Assembly: GCF_000517425.1 (NCBI RefSeq)
Contig: NZ_CP006569.1
Location: 1,550,001 to 1,614,000, forward strand
Source: Sodalis praecaptivus
Lineage (GTDB): Bacteria; Pseudomonadota; Gammaproteobacteria; Enterobacterales; Enterobacteriaceae
Direction of reading: 5' to 3'
DNA length: 64,000 bases
The notes beneath the pieces are model-generated. The model searched no databases. It was not told the DNA's origin and was given only the letters and a program-made list of their open reading frames with translations. Positions 8,385-16,324 of the stretch are shown here, piece by piece (position 1 is the first letter of the stretch; each line of letters begins with the position of its first letter). A program made the translations under genes and the position numbers.

Positions 8385-9002
8385 ATGTACCGATTAAGAA
8401 CGTCTCCGGCTTCGCCGTTTGGTCGCAAAGTTGCTTTGGCGGCGGCGGCAACCGGCCTTGCCGATCGGCTGGTTATCGAGCCGGCGGACGTCAATGATCC
8501 CAACGATAGCCTGCTTGAGCAAAATCCGTTGGGCAAAATTCCGACGCTCATCACGCCGGAGGGGCAGACGCTGTTTGACTCGCGCGTCATCATCGAATTC
8601 CTGGATGACAAAGCCGGCGGCGGCGTGGTAATTCCGCGCGACGATTCCCGCTGGGCGATTTTACGTCAGCAGGCGCTGGCGGACGGCCTGATGGATGCGG
8701 CGCTGCTGGTGGTCTATGAGGAGCGTTACCGCCCGGCTGAGGAACGTTCGCCGGGATGGGTCGCGCGCCAGCAGGAAAGGATGGCGCGCGCGCTCGATTA
8801 CGCCGAATTACATTATACTCTTGCGCCGGGCGCCAAAACGCCGCACGTGGGGGAGATTGCCCTTGCCGCCGCGCTGGGCTACCTGGATTTGCGCTTTGAC
8901 GGCGCCTGGCGCCAGCGCTATCCCAAGTTGCTCTCCTGGCTCAATCTGTTTCGTCAGGCGCTACCGGCCTATGACGCCACCGGCGGCAAAACGTCGGTGT
9001 GA
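8385..9002 (+). CDS. Glutathione S-transferase family protein (YibF-like)
   Basis: A 205-residue cytosolic GST-like protein. The thioredoxin-fold N-terminal domain (about 1-80) starts MYRLRTSPASPFGRKV, with the glutathione-binding Pro in NPLGKIPTL and the Ser-rich DSRVIIEFLD motif. The C-terminal all-helical domain follows (ADGLMDAALLV). The pattern is closest to E. coli YibF. Start chosen at ATG 8385 after an AGGATG ribosome-binding region; the longer upstream open frame runs through repeat DNA. Substrate unknown. An 8-bp inverted repeat GGGAATGT/ACATTCCC (8310-8317, 8354-8361) sits just upstream and could be an operator. Confidence 0.85.
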   Translation: MYRLRTSPASPFGRKVALAAAATGLADRLVIEPADVNDPNDSLLEQNPLGKIPTLITPEGQTLFDSRVIIEFLDDKAGGGVVIPRDDSRWAILRQQALADGLMDAALLVVYEERYRPAEERSPGWVARQQERMARALDYAELHYTLAPGAKTPHVGEIALAAALGYLDLRFDGAWRQRYPKLLSWLNLFRQALPAYDATGGKTSV

Positions 9003-9102
9003 GTATCAGCGCCTGTCAGCGGGCGCTGCCCGACTAAAGGCGCAGCGGCGTGCCCGGCCGCCGGGCGTGTCATGTTCCCGTTGCAAACAAGGATAATAGG
9101 TT

Positions 9103-10107
9103 ATGTCGAACCGTTGGCTGTCGAAAGGCGCGGCGCTTGCCGTCGCCGCGGCAATGTGGATGGGATGGCTTTGCGCGCCGGCGTTTGCCGCCCCGGCGCC
9201 GGTAAAAGTCACCTTTGTACAGGAATGGCCGGTGGCGGATGGTTTTTGGATCCCCTGGACATTGGGGATCGGTAAGGGGTTCTACCGCGACGAGGGCATC
9301 GATCTGAACGTGGTGGCGCCGCCGACCGTGGCCGATACCATGAAATTCCTCGGCACCGGCCGGGCGGATGTGGCGTTTACCACCGTCATGGACATCATCT
9401 TTGCGAAAGAGCAGGGGGCGCCGGTCATTTCCATCGGTCGCTACGGCACCGGCAATAACTGGGGCATTTTTACGCCCGAGGGACAATCGGTGACGCTTGC
9501 ACAGTTAAAAGGCAAGCGCATCGGCATTTATAACGACGCCTGGACCAAAGCACAGCTCTCGCTGATGTTAAAAAGCGCCGGTATGACGTTGGACGACATT
9601 CAGATGGTCGCCGCCGCCGACGATACCGTGCCGCTGCTATTGCAAAAACGGGTGGACGCAACGACCGGGATTACCAACGCCGAAGGGACGGAAATTGCGG
9701 TGGCTGGCAAGCAGACGCCGGAATTTATGCCCGCGACACGCCATGGCGTGCCGGATACGCCGATATTTATGTTCGCCGGCAATCAACGCTGGCTGGAAAA
9801 GAATCCTCAACTGGCGAAGGCGTTTATGCGCGCGACCGCGCGCAGTCTGCGCTATGCCATCGAGCACCCCGATGAAGCCACCGCCGCCTTCGCCGCTAAG
9901 TACAGCAAGTCTTATGACGAGAATTTCGTCAAACGCCAATGGCGCGACACAATGCAAGTGCTGGGCGCGCCCGGCGACGATCAACTAAAGCAAAATGATA
10001 AAGCCTGGCGTGATGTACTGGATGCAGCGACCTCGCTCGGGATTGTGAAAAGCGTCCTGCCGGTAGAGGAGTACTATACCAACGCCTATTTAGCGCAGGG
10101 GCAATGA
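9103..10107 (+). CDS. ABC transporter substrate-binding protein, SsuA/NMT1-like
   Basis: A 334-residue periplasmic binding protein. The cleavable signal peptide ends near residue 30 (APAFAAPAP). The mature part has the nitrate/sulfonate/taurine and NMT1/THI5 binding-protein pattern: VTFVQEWPVADGFWIPWTLGIGKG, then GTGRADVAFTTVMD, LKGKRIGIYN and a C-terminal helical region. Ribosome-binding site AGGATAATAGG precedes ATG 9103. No permease or ATPase gene adjoins it, so it must borrow a translocator or be a remnant. The following gene, cbl, suggests a link to sulfur-source scavenging, but the ligand (sulfonate, pyrimidine or other) is not determinable. Confidence 0.85.
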   Translation: MSNRWLSKGAALAVAAAMWMGWLCAPAFAAPAPVKVTFVQEWPVADGFWIPWTLGIGKGFYRDEGIDLNVVAPPTVADTMKFLGTGRADVAFTTVMDIIFAKEQGAPVISIGRYGTGNNWGIFTPEGQSVTLAQLKGKRIGIYNDAWTKAQLSLMLKSAGMTLDDIQMVAAADDTVPLLLQKRVDATTGITNAEGTEIAVAGKQTPEFMPATRHGVPDTPIFMFAGNQRWLEKNPQLAKAFMRATARSLRYAIEHPDEATAAFAAKYSKSYDENFVKRQWRDTMQVLGAPGDDQLKQNDKAWRDVLDAATSLGIVKSVLPVEEYYTNAYLAQGQ

Positions 10108-10334
10108 GAGTAACGACCCGCGCCTGAAACCCCGCGGCAGCGCGCTCCGTCGCCGCTGCCGTCCTCCTTTCGGCCACCCGGCGTTAAGCGCGCTGGTTAT
10201 GCGTTCACCGCATCGACAAAGCCATTTTTTTGCTTAGCATTAAAATGTATAACTTACCGCTTTTTTTTATTTGTCGATTATATGTAACGCTTGTAGAACT
10301 GTAACTCCGAAGGAAAATTAAGGAGTGAACAGGC

Positions 10335-11291
10335 GTGAACTTTCAGCAACTGCGTATTATCCGCGAGTCAGCCCGCTGCAACTATAATCTGACCGACGTT
10401 GCGAGCATGCTGTTCACTTCGCAATCGGGCGTTAGCCGTCATATTCGTGAACTCGAAGATGAACTTGGGGTGGAAATCTTTATTCGCCGCGGCAAGCGGC
10501 TGATTGGTATGACGGAGCCGGGCAAGACGCTGCTGTCGGTAGCCGAACGCATTCTTAACGAGGCCAATAATATTCGCCGGATTGCCGATGTGTTTGCCAA
10601 TAAAGATTCCGGCGAACTGTCCATCGTCACCACCCATACCCAGGCGCGCTACAGTCTGCCGGGCGTTATTAAGCAGTTTCGCGAACTGTATCCGCGGGTG
10701 CGGTTGGTGCTTAACCAGGGCAGCCCCGAGGAAATCGTTGCCATGCTGCAATCCGGCGATGCCGATGTCGGTATCGCCAGCGAGAAACTGATGACCGAAG
10801 AGCAATTGGCGGCATTTCCCTATTACCACTGGCATCACGCGGTGCTGGTGCCAGAAAATCATGAGCTGACCCGAGCGCCGCAGCTTACCCTTGAGACCCT
10901 GAGCCGCTACCCGCTTATTACTTATCGGCACGGCATTACCGGCCGATCGCGAATCGATGTGGCTTTTCAGGCGGCAGGGCTGCATCCCGAGGTGGTAATA
11001 AGCGCGCAGGATTCAGACGTTATCAAGACCTATGTCGAACTCGGGCTGGGGGTGGGTCTGCTGGCGGATATGTCTTATAACCGCGAAAGGGATACCGGCC
11101 TGGTCAGCCTGAGCGTGGAGCATTTGTTTGAGGCTAACACCGTCTGGCTGGGGGTAAAACGGGGTCAGTTGCAGCGTAAATACGCCTGGCGGTTCATCCA
11201 ACTGTGCAACCCGCAACTGTCGTTGACCGAAATAGAAGAGGCGGTGTTTGCCACCGCCGCGCCCGCTGCCGCGCTCGATTATCAGATTTAG
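10335..11291 (+). CDS. cbl: LysR-type regulator Cbl
   Basis: A 318-residue CysB-family LysR regulator, close throughout to E. coli Cbl. The N-terminal winged HTH (NLTDVASMLFTSQSGVSRHIRELEDELG) is followed by an effector-binding domain with TTHTQARYSLP and GITGRSRID, both CysB/Cbl hallmarks. The C-terminus ends DYQI as in E. coli Cbl. Translation probably starts at GTG 10335, with an AAGGAG ribosome-binding site at 10320-10325. Cbl activates sulfonate and taurine uptake genes under sulfate starvation together with CysB. Here its neighbour is an orphan binding protein gene, a plausible target. Confidence 0.93.
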   Translation: MNFQQLRIIRESARCNYNLTDVASMLFTSQSGVSRHIRELEDELGVEIFIRRGKRLIGMTEPGKTLLSVAERILNEANNIRRIADVFANKDSGELSIVTTHTQARYSLPGVIKQFRELYPRVRLVLNQGSPEEIVAMLQSGDADVGIASEKLMTEEQLAAFPYYHWHHAVLVPENHELTRAPQLTLETLSRYPLITYRHGITGRSRIDVAFQAAGLHPEVVISAQDSDVIKTYVELGLGVGLLADMSYNRERDTGLVSLSVEHLFEANTVWLGVKRGQLQRKYAWRFIQLCNPQLSLTEIEEAVFATAAPAAALDYQI

Positions 11292-11359
11292 CGCGTTTCA
11301 CCCGCGGGTTGGGCCTGCGGTAAACGGTGTTATCGGAGGCGGGCAGGGATCACCGGTAT

Positions 11360-11375
11360 TGTGATAATTATCACT
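11360..11375. promoter_or_regulatory. CRP-type site, class II position
   Basis: TGTGATAATTATCACT matches the CRP core TGTGA-N6-TCACA at 9 of 10 positions and contains a perfect 14-bp palindrome (11361-11374). A consensus TATAAT lies at 11398-11403. With a start at A11409 the site is centred at about -41.5, the class II spacing, replacing a recognisable -35. Confidence 0.65.
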
Positions 11376-11397
11376 GTAAGTAAACTCGGACTAATCC

Positions 11398-11403
11398 TAT
11401 AAT
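11398..11403 (+). promoter_or_regulatory. Consensus -10 box for the candidate small RNA
   Basis: TATAAT is a perfect -10. The -35 region is poor (about 3 of 6), consistent with activator dependence on the CRP-like site just upstream. Confidence 0.6.
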
Positions 11404-11408
11404 CGCAC

Positions 11409-11507
11409 ATCCTTTACAGAGCTAACGCCATGGGCCCCCTCATGAGTGCCGGAGATAAGCGCCGGAAAGGATAAACGCAGTATGCCCCACACGATGGGGC
11501 TTTTTTT
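11409..11507 (+). ncRNA. Candidate CRP-activated small RNA (about 99 nt)
   Basis: The interval between the predicted start near 11409 and the intrinsic terminator at 11484-11507 has no convincing gene. It could encode a 14-codon peptide from ATG 11430, but the ribosome-binding site is weak. The arrangement of regulated promoter, about 75-nt body and strong terminator with U-tail is that of an Hfq-type small RNA. The sequence does not resemble CyaR, Spot 42, RyhB or other small RNAs I can recall. It could instead be a leader, but no gene follows on this strand until pagP. Confidence 0.5.
11484..11507 (+). terminator. Intrinsic terminator
   Basis: GCCCCA (11484-11489) and TGGGGC (11495-11500) form a 6-bp GC stem around CACGA, followed by seven T residues. 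Good Rho-independent terminator for the + strand. Confidence 0.8.
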
Positions 11508-11606
11508 CAGCAGAAAAGCGCATCGGCAACTTACCTCCTCGCGAGAGGGAGTACAGCAAAGGTCGTCGGTGCGCTTCTCTGTCACGCCCTGTCACAACCT
11601 GCGCCG

Positions 11607-11684
11607 TTAAGCATACATCACCGATACGAAGCCGATGATGGTCAGCGCCAGTCCAATCAAAAAAGCAATATCGTTGGTATGCAT
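11607..11684 (-). CDS. Small hydrophobic protein (25 aa)
   Basis: An excellent ribosome-binding site (GGAGGTGATATT) precedes ATG 11684. The 25-codon frame encodes MHTNDIAFLIGLALTIIGFV followed by SVMYA: almost entirely one membrane-spanning helix. Size, ribosome-binding site and composition fit the class of enterobacterial small membrane proteins, but I cannot tie it to a named one. It lies between the candidate small RNA and pagP and is transcribed the other way. Confidence 0.6.
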   Translation of the reverse strand: MHTNDIAFLIGLALTIIGFVSVMYA

Positions 11685-12150
11685 AATATCACCTCCGCAC
11701 TATCACTTTCGTTTCCTTATCAATATCATGGACCCGGCCTGCGCTTGAGGCTGTGATGGGCTTTCCATTTTGATTAAAAGCTGCGCACTTTATCCCCCAC
11801 GGGGTGAGAACGCTCAGTGACCTACCCAGCGGGGGGCGCTGTTCTCCGCCGCCATAGGGGAGCCGTTTTCACCTTCACCGCTGTCCTTTTGATGAGGTGG
11901 CCGCGTTGTTTCCTTCGGCCCGCGGCAATGATTCAGTGCATCGGGCGTATTCCGTTGGCGGCCATGATGTTCCTTTACGTCTGTTAAAGGGTACCCTTGC
12001 CTTGGGACGCACCCGGTAAAGCGTGGGCCCCGGGGCGCGCCTGTCATTCGTTGCGATGAACCGCGCTCGAAGCGCGGCGCCTTAAAATTAAGCGCGAACC
12101 GGGGCATCCTCTGGCTCGATTTTCCAGGCATAGGATCGTCGTCGCCGCGC
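11685..12150. other. Intergenic stretch without supported gene
   Basis: About 470 bp between the 25-residue frame and the pagP promoter. A 120-codon open frame on the minus strand (11814-12176) is Pro/Arg-rich, lacks a ribosome-binding site and has no recognisable domain, so I do not call it. Confidence 0.5.
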
Positions 12151-12167
12151 GGTTTACATGCCGTTTT
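12151..12167 (+). promoter_or_regulatory. PhoP box upstream of pagP
   Basis: GGTTTA (12151-12156), a 5-bp spacer, then CGTTTT (12162-12167) match the PhoP direct repeat (T/G)GTTTA-N5-(T/G)GTTTA with 10-11 of 12 positions. A perfect TATAAT at 12180-12185 follows 12 bp later, the usual PhoP-dependent promoter geometry. pagP is PhoP-regulated in Salmonella. Confidence 0.75.
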
Positions 12168-12272
12168 GGTTAGCATAGATATAATGCGTTCCTTTATTTT
12201 TTCTCTGGTAGTGATTTGCCTTAACTATGCTGAAAAAGACGATGCATTAAAAAAGTCAGTAAGGAGTGGGTT

Positions 12273-12872
12273 GTGCGGTTGCTTTATCAACGTATTATTG
12301 TGTTAATCAGTCTGTGTGCTTTGTTTTCTGCGGCATCGGCATCGGCATCGGCAGCGACGTCGGCGAACGACAGCCAGCCGGCGCCGTCTACGGGTCTTTG
12401 GCAGCAATTTTCGCAGAATGTGGCCGAGACCTGGCGTAACTCCCCCCATCAGGATCTCTACGTGCCGGCCATTACCTGGCATAACCGTTTCACTTATGAC
12501 GACGAACATATTCGCCGCTACAATGAACGCCCCTGGGGCGCCGGCTATGGTATCTCGCGCTATGACGAGAAAGGAAATTGGCACGCCCTCTACGTGATGG
12601 CGTTCAAGGATTCATTTAATAAGTGGGAGCCGTTCGGCGGCTATGCCTGGGAAAAACAGTGGCATCCGTTTGACCGCTATCAGGATATCCACTTTGGCGC
12701 CGGTTTTACCGCCGGGATAACGGCGCGGGATAATTGGAAATACATCCCCGTACCGGCGCTGCTGCCGCTGGCATCGGTCGGTTATAAGCAACTGACGTTC
12801 CAGGCCACCTATATCCCCGGCACCTATAACAATGGCAACGTATTCTTTGCCTGGCTGCGTTATCGTTTCTGA
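12273..12872 (+). CDS. pagP: Lipid A palmitoyltransferase PagP
   Basis: A 199-residue outer-membrane beta-barrel enzyme that moves palmitate from phospholipid to lipid A. It has a signal peptide rich in Ala-Ser (ending near SASAATSA), an N-terminal amphipathic helix ([17 protein letters not shown]) and catalytic positions expected for the family: His in TWHNRFTYD, and Asp-Ser in [10 protein letters not shown]. The C-terminus is aromatic (WLRYRF). Start is GTG 12273 after AAGGAG. The PhoP box and TATAAT upstream predict induction by low Mg2+ or antimicrobial peptides, through an about 80-nt leader. Confidence 0.95.
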   Translation: MRLLYQRIIVLISLCALFSAASASASAATSANDSQPAPSTGLWQQFSQNVAETWRNSPHQDLYVPAITWHNRFTYDDEHIRRYNERPWGAGYGISRYDEKGNWHALYVMAFKDSFNKWEPFGGYAWEKQWHPFDRYQDIHFGAGFTAGITARDNWKYIPVPALLPLASVGYKQLTFQATYIPGTYNNGNVFFAWLRYRF

Positions 12873-13052
12873 CGCGGGTCCCACCGTGTTGCCCTCGCGA
12901 TAAAAAGCGGTTGATCCCGCACGGCGGCTTTGTATACTCGGACAAGGTTGCCGCCCGCGGCGCAACCGAACGCATCGCGCCTGACGAGCCGCCGTGGCGG
13001 GCTGGGCCAGGCCGGTCGACCTGTCAGGGTAATCACTTGCGGGGAGCAGGCT

Positions 13053-14174
13053 ATGGCTAAAACACGCGTCGGGGTGGTATTCGGCGGTCGCTCGGCGGAG
13101 CACGAAGTGTCCCTCCAGTCGGCCAAAAATATTGTCGATGCTATCGACCGGCAACGATTTGACGTCGTGCTGCTGGGCATCGATAAACAGGGGTGCTGGC
13201 ATCTTCATGATGCCGCCGATTATCTTCTGCACGGTGATGATCCCGCCCGTATCGCGCTGAATAACAGCACGCGGGAAATTGCCTTGTTGCCCGGCCGCCG
13301 TCAGCATCAGTTGATGCAGGCCGACCGCCCCGACGCGCTGTTTCAACTCGACGTCATTTTCCCTATCATCCACGGCACGCTGGGCGAAGATGGCTCGCTA
13401 CAGGGACTGCTGAGGATGGCCAATATGCCCTACGTCGGCTCGGACGTGTTGGGCTCGGCCATCAGCATGGATAAAGATATCGCCAAGCGATTGTTACGCG
13501 ATGCCGGTTTGTCGGTGGCGCCATTTCTGACCTTGTCCCGCGCCCAGCGCGCGCGCTGCCGCTTCGAGGAAATAACCGCTGCCCTCGGGCTACCGCTGTT
13601 TGTCAAACCGGCCAATCAGGGATCGTCGGTGGGCGTTTCCAGGGTTACCGACCGGGAAAGCTTTGAGCAGGCGCTGATGCTGGCATTCAGCTTCGATCAC
13701 AAAGTGTTGGTGGAAACCGCCATCGTCGGCCGCGAGCTGGAATGTGCCGTATTGGGCAACGAGACGCCCGAGGCGAGTCTGTGCGGCGAAGTGGTGCTAA
13801 GCGACGTTTTTTATTCCTATCACACCAAATACATTAACGAAACGGGCGCGCAGGTGGTGGTACCGGCCGACATCAGCCAGGCCGCCAGCGATGAAATCCG
13901 GCGTATCGCGCTACAGGCGTTCACCGCCCTTAACTGCGCCGGCATGGCGCGGGTGGATGTTTTCTTGACCTCTGACGGTAAGGTGGTGGTCAATGAGGTG
14001 AATACGCTACCGGGTTTTACCAATATCAGTATGTACCCAAAATTGTGGCAGGCGAGCGGCCTGAGTTATACCGACCTCATCACCCGCCTGATTGAATTGG
14101 CGCTGGCGCGCTACCGGCAGGATCAGACGCTTACCAGCTCGCTGAACCTAAGTGGCCCGGGCACGCCCCGATAA
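13053..14174 (+). CDS. ddlA: D-alanine--D-alanine ligase A
   Basis: A 373-residue ATP-grasp ligase that makes D-Ala-D-Ala for peptidoglycan. Visible features are [17 protein letters not shown] at the N-terminus, [12 protein letters not shown], the ATP-grasp loop [13 protein letters not shown], and the metal/substrate region MARVDVFL...[11 protein letters not shown]. Start is ATG 13053 after GGGGAGCAGG; the open frame extending to 12930 has no family similarity. The length and the longer insertions fit DdlA rather than DdlB. It is preceded by pagP and convergent with a LysE-type exporter gene 53 bp downstream. Confidence 0.96.
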   Translation: MAKTRVGVVFGGRSAEHEVSLQSAKNIVDAIDRQRFDVVLLGIDKQGCWHLHDAADYLLHGDDPARIALNNSTREIALLPGRRQHQLMQADRPDALFQLDVIFPIIHGTLGEDGSLQGLLRMANMPYVGSDVLGSAISMDKDIAKRLLRDAGLSVAPFLTLSRAQRARCRFEEITAALGLPLFVKPANQGSSVGVSRVTDRESFEQALMLAFSFDHKVLVETAIVGRELECAVLGNETPEASLCGEVVLSDVFYSYHTKYINETGAQVVVPADISQAASDEIRRIALQAFTALNCAGMARVDVFLTSDGKVVVNEVNTLPGFTNISMYPKLWQASGLSYTDLITRLIELALARYRQDQTLTSSLNLSGPGTPR

Positions 14175-14227
14175 AGCGCCGCCGTGGCCGAGGGCTATTT
14201 TCCGTTAGAGGCACCGACCATGAGAGG

Positions 14228-14860
14228 CTACTGACGGCCCCCGAGCGCCAATTTGCAGGCCAGGCCGGCATACACCGAGGCCAACAAATAGCGCGGCCAC
14301 TGCGGCGCGCGGCGATGGGGGGACTGCAGGCTGCGACCAAGACGGCTGGCGGTAAGGATCACGGCCCCGTTCACCATGAAGCCGATGGCATTGAGCACCG
14401 TGGCCATCAGCAAAATCTGTAGCGCCACCGACCCCGCCTGCGGCTGCACAAACTGCGGAAACAGCGCCAGAACAAATAACGCCATCTTGGGATTGAGCAG
14501 GTTGGTCATCAGGCCCTGACGGAATATCGTCCCCAGCGGCCGGCGGCGGGCGACCGCCACCGACGCCGCACCTTCGCGACGCCAGAGTATTTTCCACGCC
14601 AGATAGAGCAGATAGACCGCCCCGGCGCCCCGCACCAGCTGGTAGGCCAGCGGCGCCGCCAGAAACAGCTGCGACAGCCCAAACGCTGCCGCCAGGGCAT
14701 GGCAATAAGTCCCGGCCATAATCCCGCCGAGCGTGGCGAAACCGGCTCCGCGCCCCTGGCTGAGGCTGCGCGATGCAATGAGCAACATATCAGGCCCCGG
14801 CGTCAACGTGAGCGCCAGGCAGGCGGCGGAAAATAACAGCAGTGAAGAGGTGAGTAACAT
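14228..14860 (-). CDS. LysE/RhtB family exporter
   Basis: A 210-residue inner-membrane protein with about six helices. The N-terminal half carries the family signature LTPGPDMLLI followed by GGIMAGTYCH, and LMTNLLNPKMALFVLALFPQF marks the LysE/RhtB superfamily of amino-acid and homoserine exporters. ATG 14860 is preceded by GAGAG and gives the standard family length; the open frame 20 codons longer is less likely. Substrate unknown, likely an amino acid. Confidence 0.85.
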   Translation of the reverse strand: MLLTSSLLLFSAACLALTLTPGPDMLLIASRSLSQGRGAGFATLGGIMAGTYCHALAAAFGLSQLFLAAPLAYQLVRGAGAVYLLYLAWKILWRREGAASVAVARRRPLGTIFRQGLMTNLLNPKMALFVLALFPQFVQPQAGSVALQILLMATVLNAIGFMVNGAVILTASRLGRSLQSPHRRAPQWPRYLLASVYAGLACKLALGGRQ

Positions 14861-15070
14861 CCCGTGCTCTCGCCAAACAGAAGAGAGCACCAGCATAAAA
14901 GCGCCGGCGGCGCAGCACAAGCCGTTTTTAGCCGCAAGCGAAGCGCCCCGTGCCGCTTGGTCATCCCGCAGGCCGCGCCGGCGTTCAGTGAAATAGCCGG
15001 TGCGCCAGTTCGAGCAATTGTGCGATAAATTCCAATAGCAGCATCCGCTCCCCCGAGCTGGCGCGCAACA

Positions 15071-15778
15071 TTAGATTACCGGGTCGGTAATCGGCCGAAT
15101 CAGTTGCGCGCTGTCATTGTAGATATTGCTGACCGCGGAGGAAACCGGGTGCCAAACAAAGGCCGTGGGCGGTAGCGCGCCCGCCTCCGCCAGCGCGCAG
15201 GCGTCATCCCTATCGAGCGCGGGATCGAGCCATTGCCGCGCGCTTTCTCCGGTAAACACCAGCGGCGGCCGGCTCTGCGTATCCACCGGTCCGCGTTCAC
15301 CCGGCCCGGTCAACAAAACGACACCGTCACCGTCATGGTCGGCAGGGGAGGCAGAGTCAAAACGGCCGATGGCGGCAAAAAACAGCGGACGCCGCGCGAT
15401 GTGGTAAATAAAGTAGGGCTGCTTACGCGTCGTATGACGGGGATCGGTGCGCCACTCATACCAGCCGTCGGCCGGAATCAGCGCGCGACCGCGGCGCCAG
15501 AGGGGTTTGAACAGCCTGCTATAGGGTGCGGTCTGCGAGCGGGTGCTGACCATGGCGGGCTGATGGTTCTCTTTCGCCCACTGAGGATGATAGCCCCACG
15601 TCACCGCATCGAGGTGCAGCTCCGCGTCGCGCCGATGCAATAATAACACCCGGCTTCCCGGCGAGATGTTGTAGCGCCCGATAGGTATTTCAGTCTCCGC
15701 AGCCTGGCACGCCAGCGGAGAATTCAGCGCGGCAAGATAGTCCGAACGCGCTTCATATTGGACAAAACGTCCGCACAT
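15071..15778 (-). CDS. yedK: SRAP-family (YedK/HMCES-like) protein with altered active-site positions
   Basis: A 235-residue SRAP-domain protein. Family members bind abasic sites in single-stranded DNA and form a thiazolidine crosslink through Cys2. Here Cys2 is present (MCGRF), as are GRYNISPG, FKPLWRRGRALIPADGWYEW with the conserved Glu, and the late motif FVWHPVS. Compared from memory with E. coli YedK, two other active-site positions differ: the Asn of INARVET is replaced in VSTRSQT, and the His of VDIHDRRPLVL is Gln in VDTQSRPPLVF. The neighbouring codons are in frame, so these are substitutions, not a frameshift. Crosslinking or its release may be changed. Start ATG 15778 is required because Cys2 must be the second residue. 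Confidence 0.88.
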   Translation of the reverse strand: MCGRFVQYEARSDYLAALNSPLACQAAETEIPIGRYNISPGSRVLLLHRRDAELHLDAVTWGYHPQWAKENHQPAMVSTRSQTAPYSRLFKPLWRRGRALIPADGWYEWRTDPRHTTRKQPYFIYHIARRPLFFAAIGRFDSASPADHDGDGVVLLTGPGERGPVDTQSRPPLVFTGESARQWLDPALDRDDACALAEAGALPPTAFVWHPVSSAVSNIYNDSAQLIRPITDPVI

Positions 15779-16324
15779 AGTGTGCCTCCTGTTTCGTGCT
15801 TACAACAGTAATGAGTATAGATGAGTCCGGCTAAAAAAAGGAAAGCGGTTCCAATTATGGGAAACGAGACCCGTTAGCCCGCGACCTCAGTGCGGCGCAA
15901 GGCACACTGCCGCGGACCTTGGCGGCATGACGTTGAGCGTGAGTCGGGTGGCGACCCCCATCGTCCCCTTGCTGAGCCGTGATGACCTCACCGCAGAGCC
16001 ACCATGCTTTCACCAGTACATTCGTCAATAAAAACTTTTCTTTAATCCGTTATATTTCAATATGTTGAAGTATTTATCGTGAACGTTATCACAAATCGAG
16101 CACGGATGTATTGTCCGTTTTAAAAATCTCTAATAGATTGCTGCTTCGAGTTAGCAAAAATTAAATAAATCTTCGTTTACCCATTGCGCATTTCAAGTCC
16201 CGTTTTTGACTGTGATGTAACAGCTTAAGTTACTGTTTGCCGTGAAGCTTTGTGACGCACCGGCGAGGGAGGGCAGGCTTTCCCAACGCTTTGTTCAGTC
16301 CATATCAAGCTAATGGAGAAAATC
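15779..16324. other. Regulatory region upstream of the catabolic cluster
   Basis: About 545 bp without a supported gene, GC-rich at first and AT-rich after 16010. It holds a CRP-like site at 16078-16093. A precise promoter could not be assigned; candidate -10 sequences (taatag, tagatt) lie near 16130-16139. Confidence 0.5.
16078..16093. promoter_or_regulatory. CRP-like site upstream of the sugar-acid cluster
   Basis: CGTGAACGTTATCACA matches TGTGA-N6-TCACA at 9 of 10 core positions with AT-rich flanks. It lies about 240 bp before the first dehydratase gene, consistent with catabolite control of the cluster. Confidence 0.55.

Noticed and set aside
11814..12176. 120-codon open frame on the minus strand upstream of pagP
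   Set aside because: No ribosome-binding site, low-complexity Pro/Arg content, and it overlaps the PhoP box and pagP promoter.
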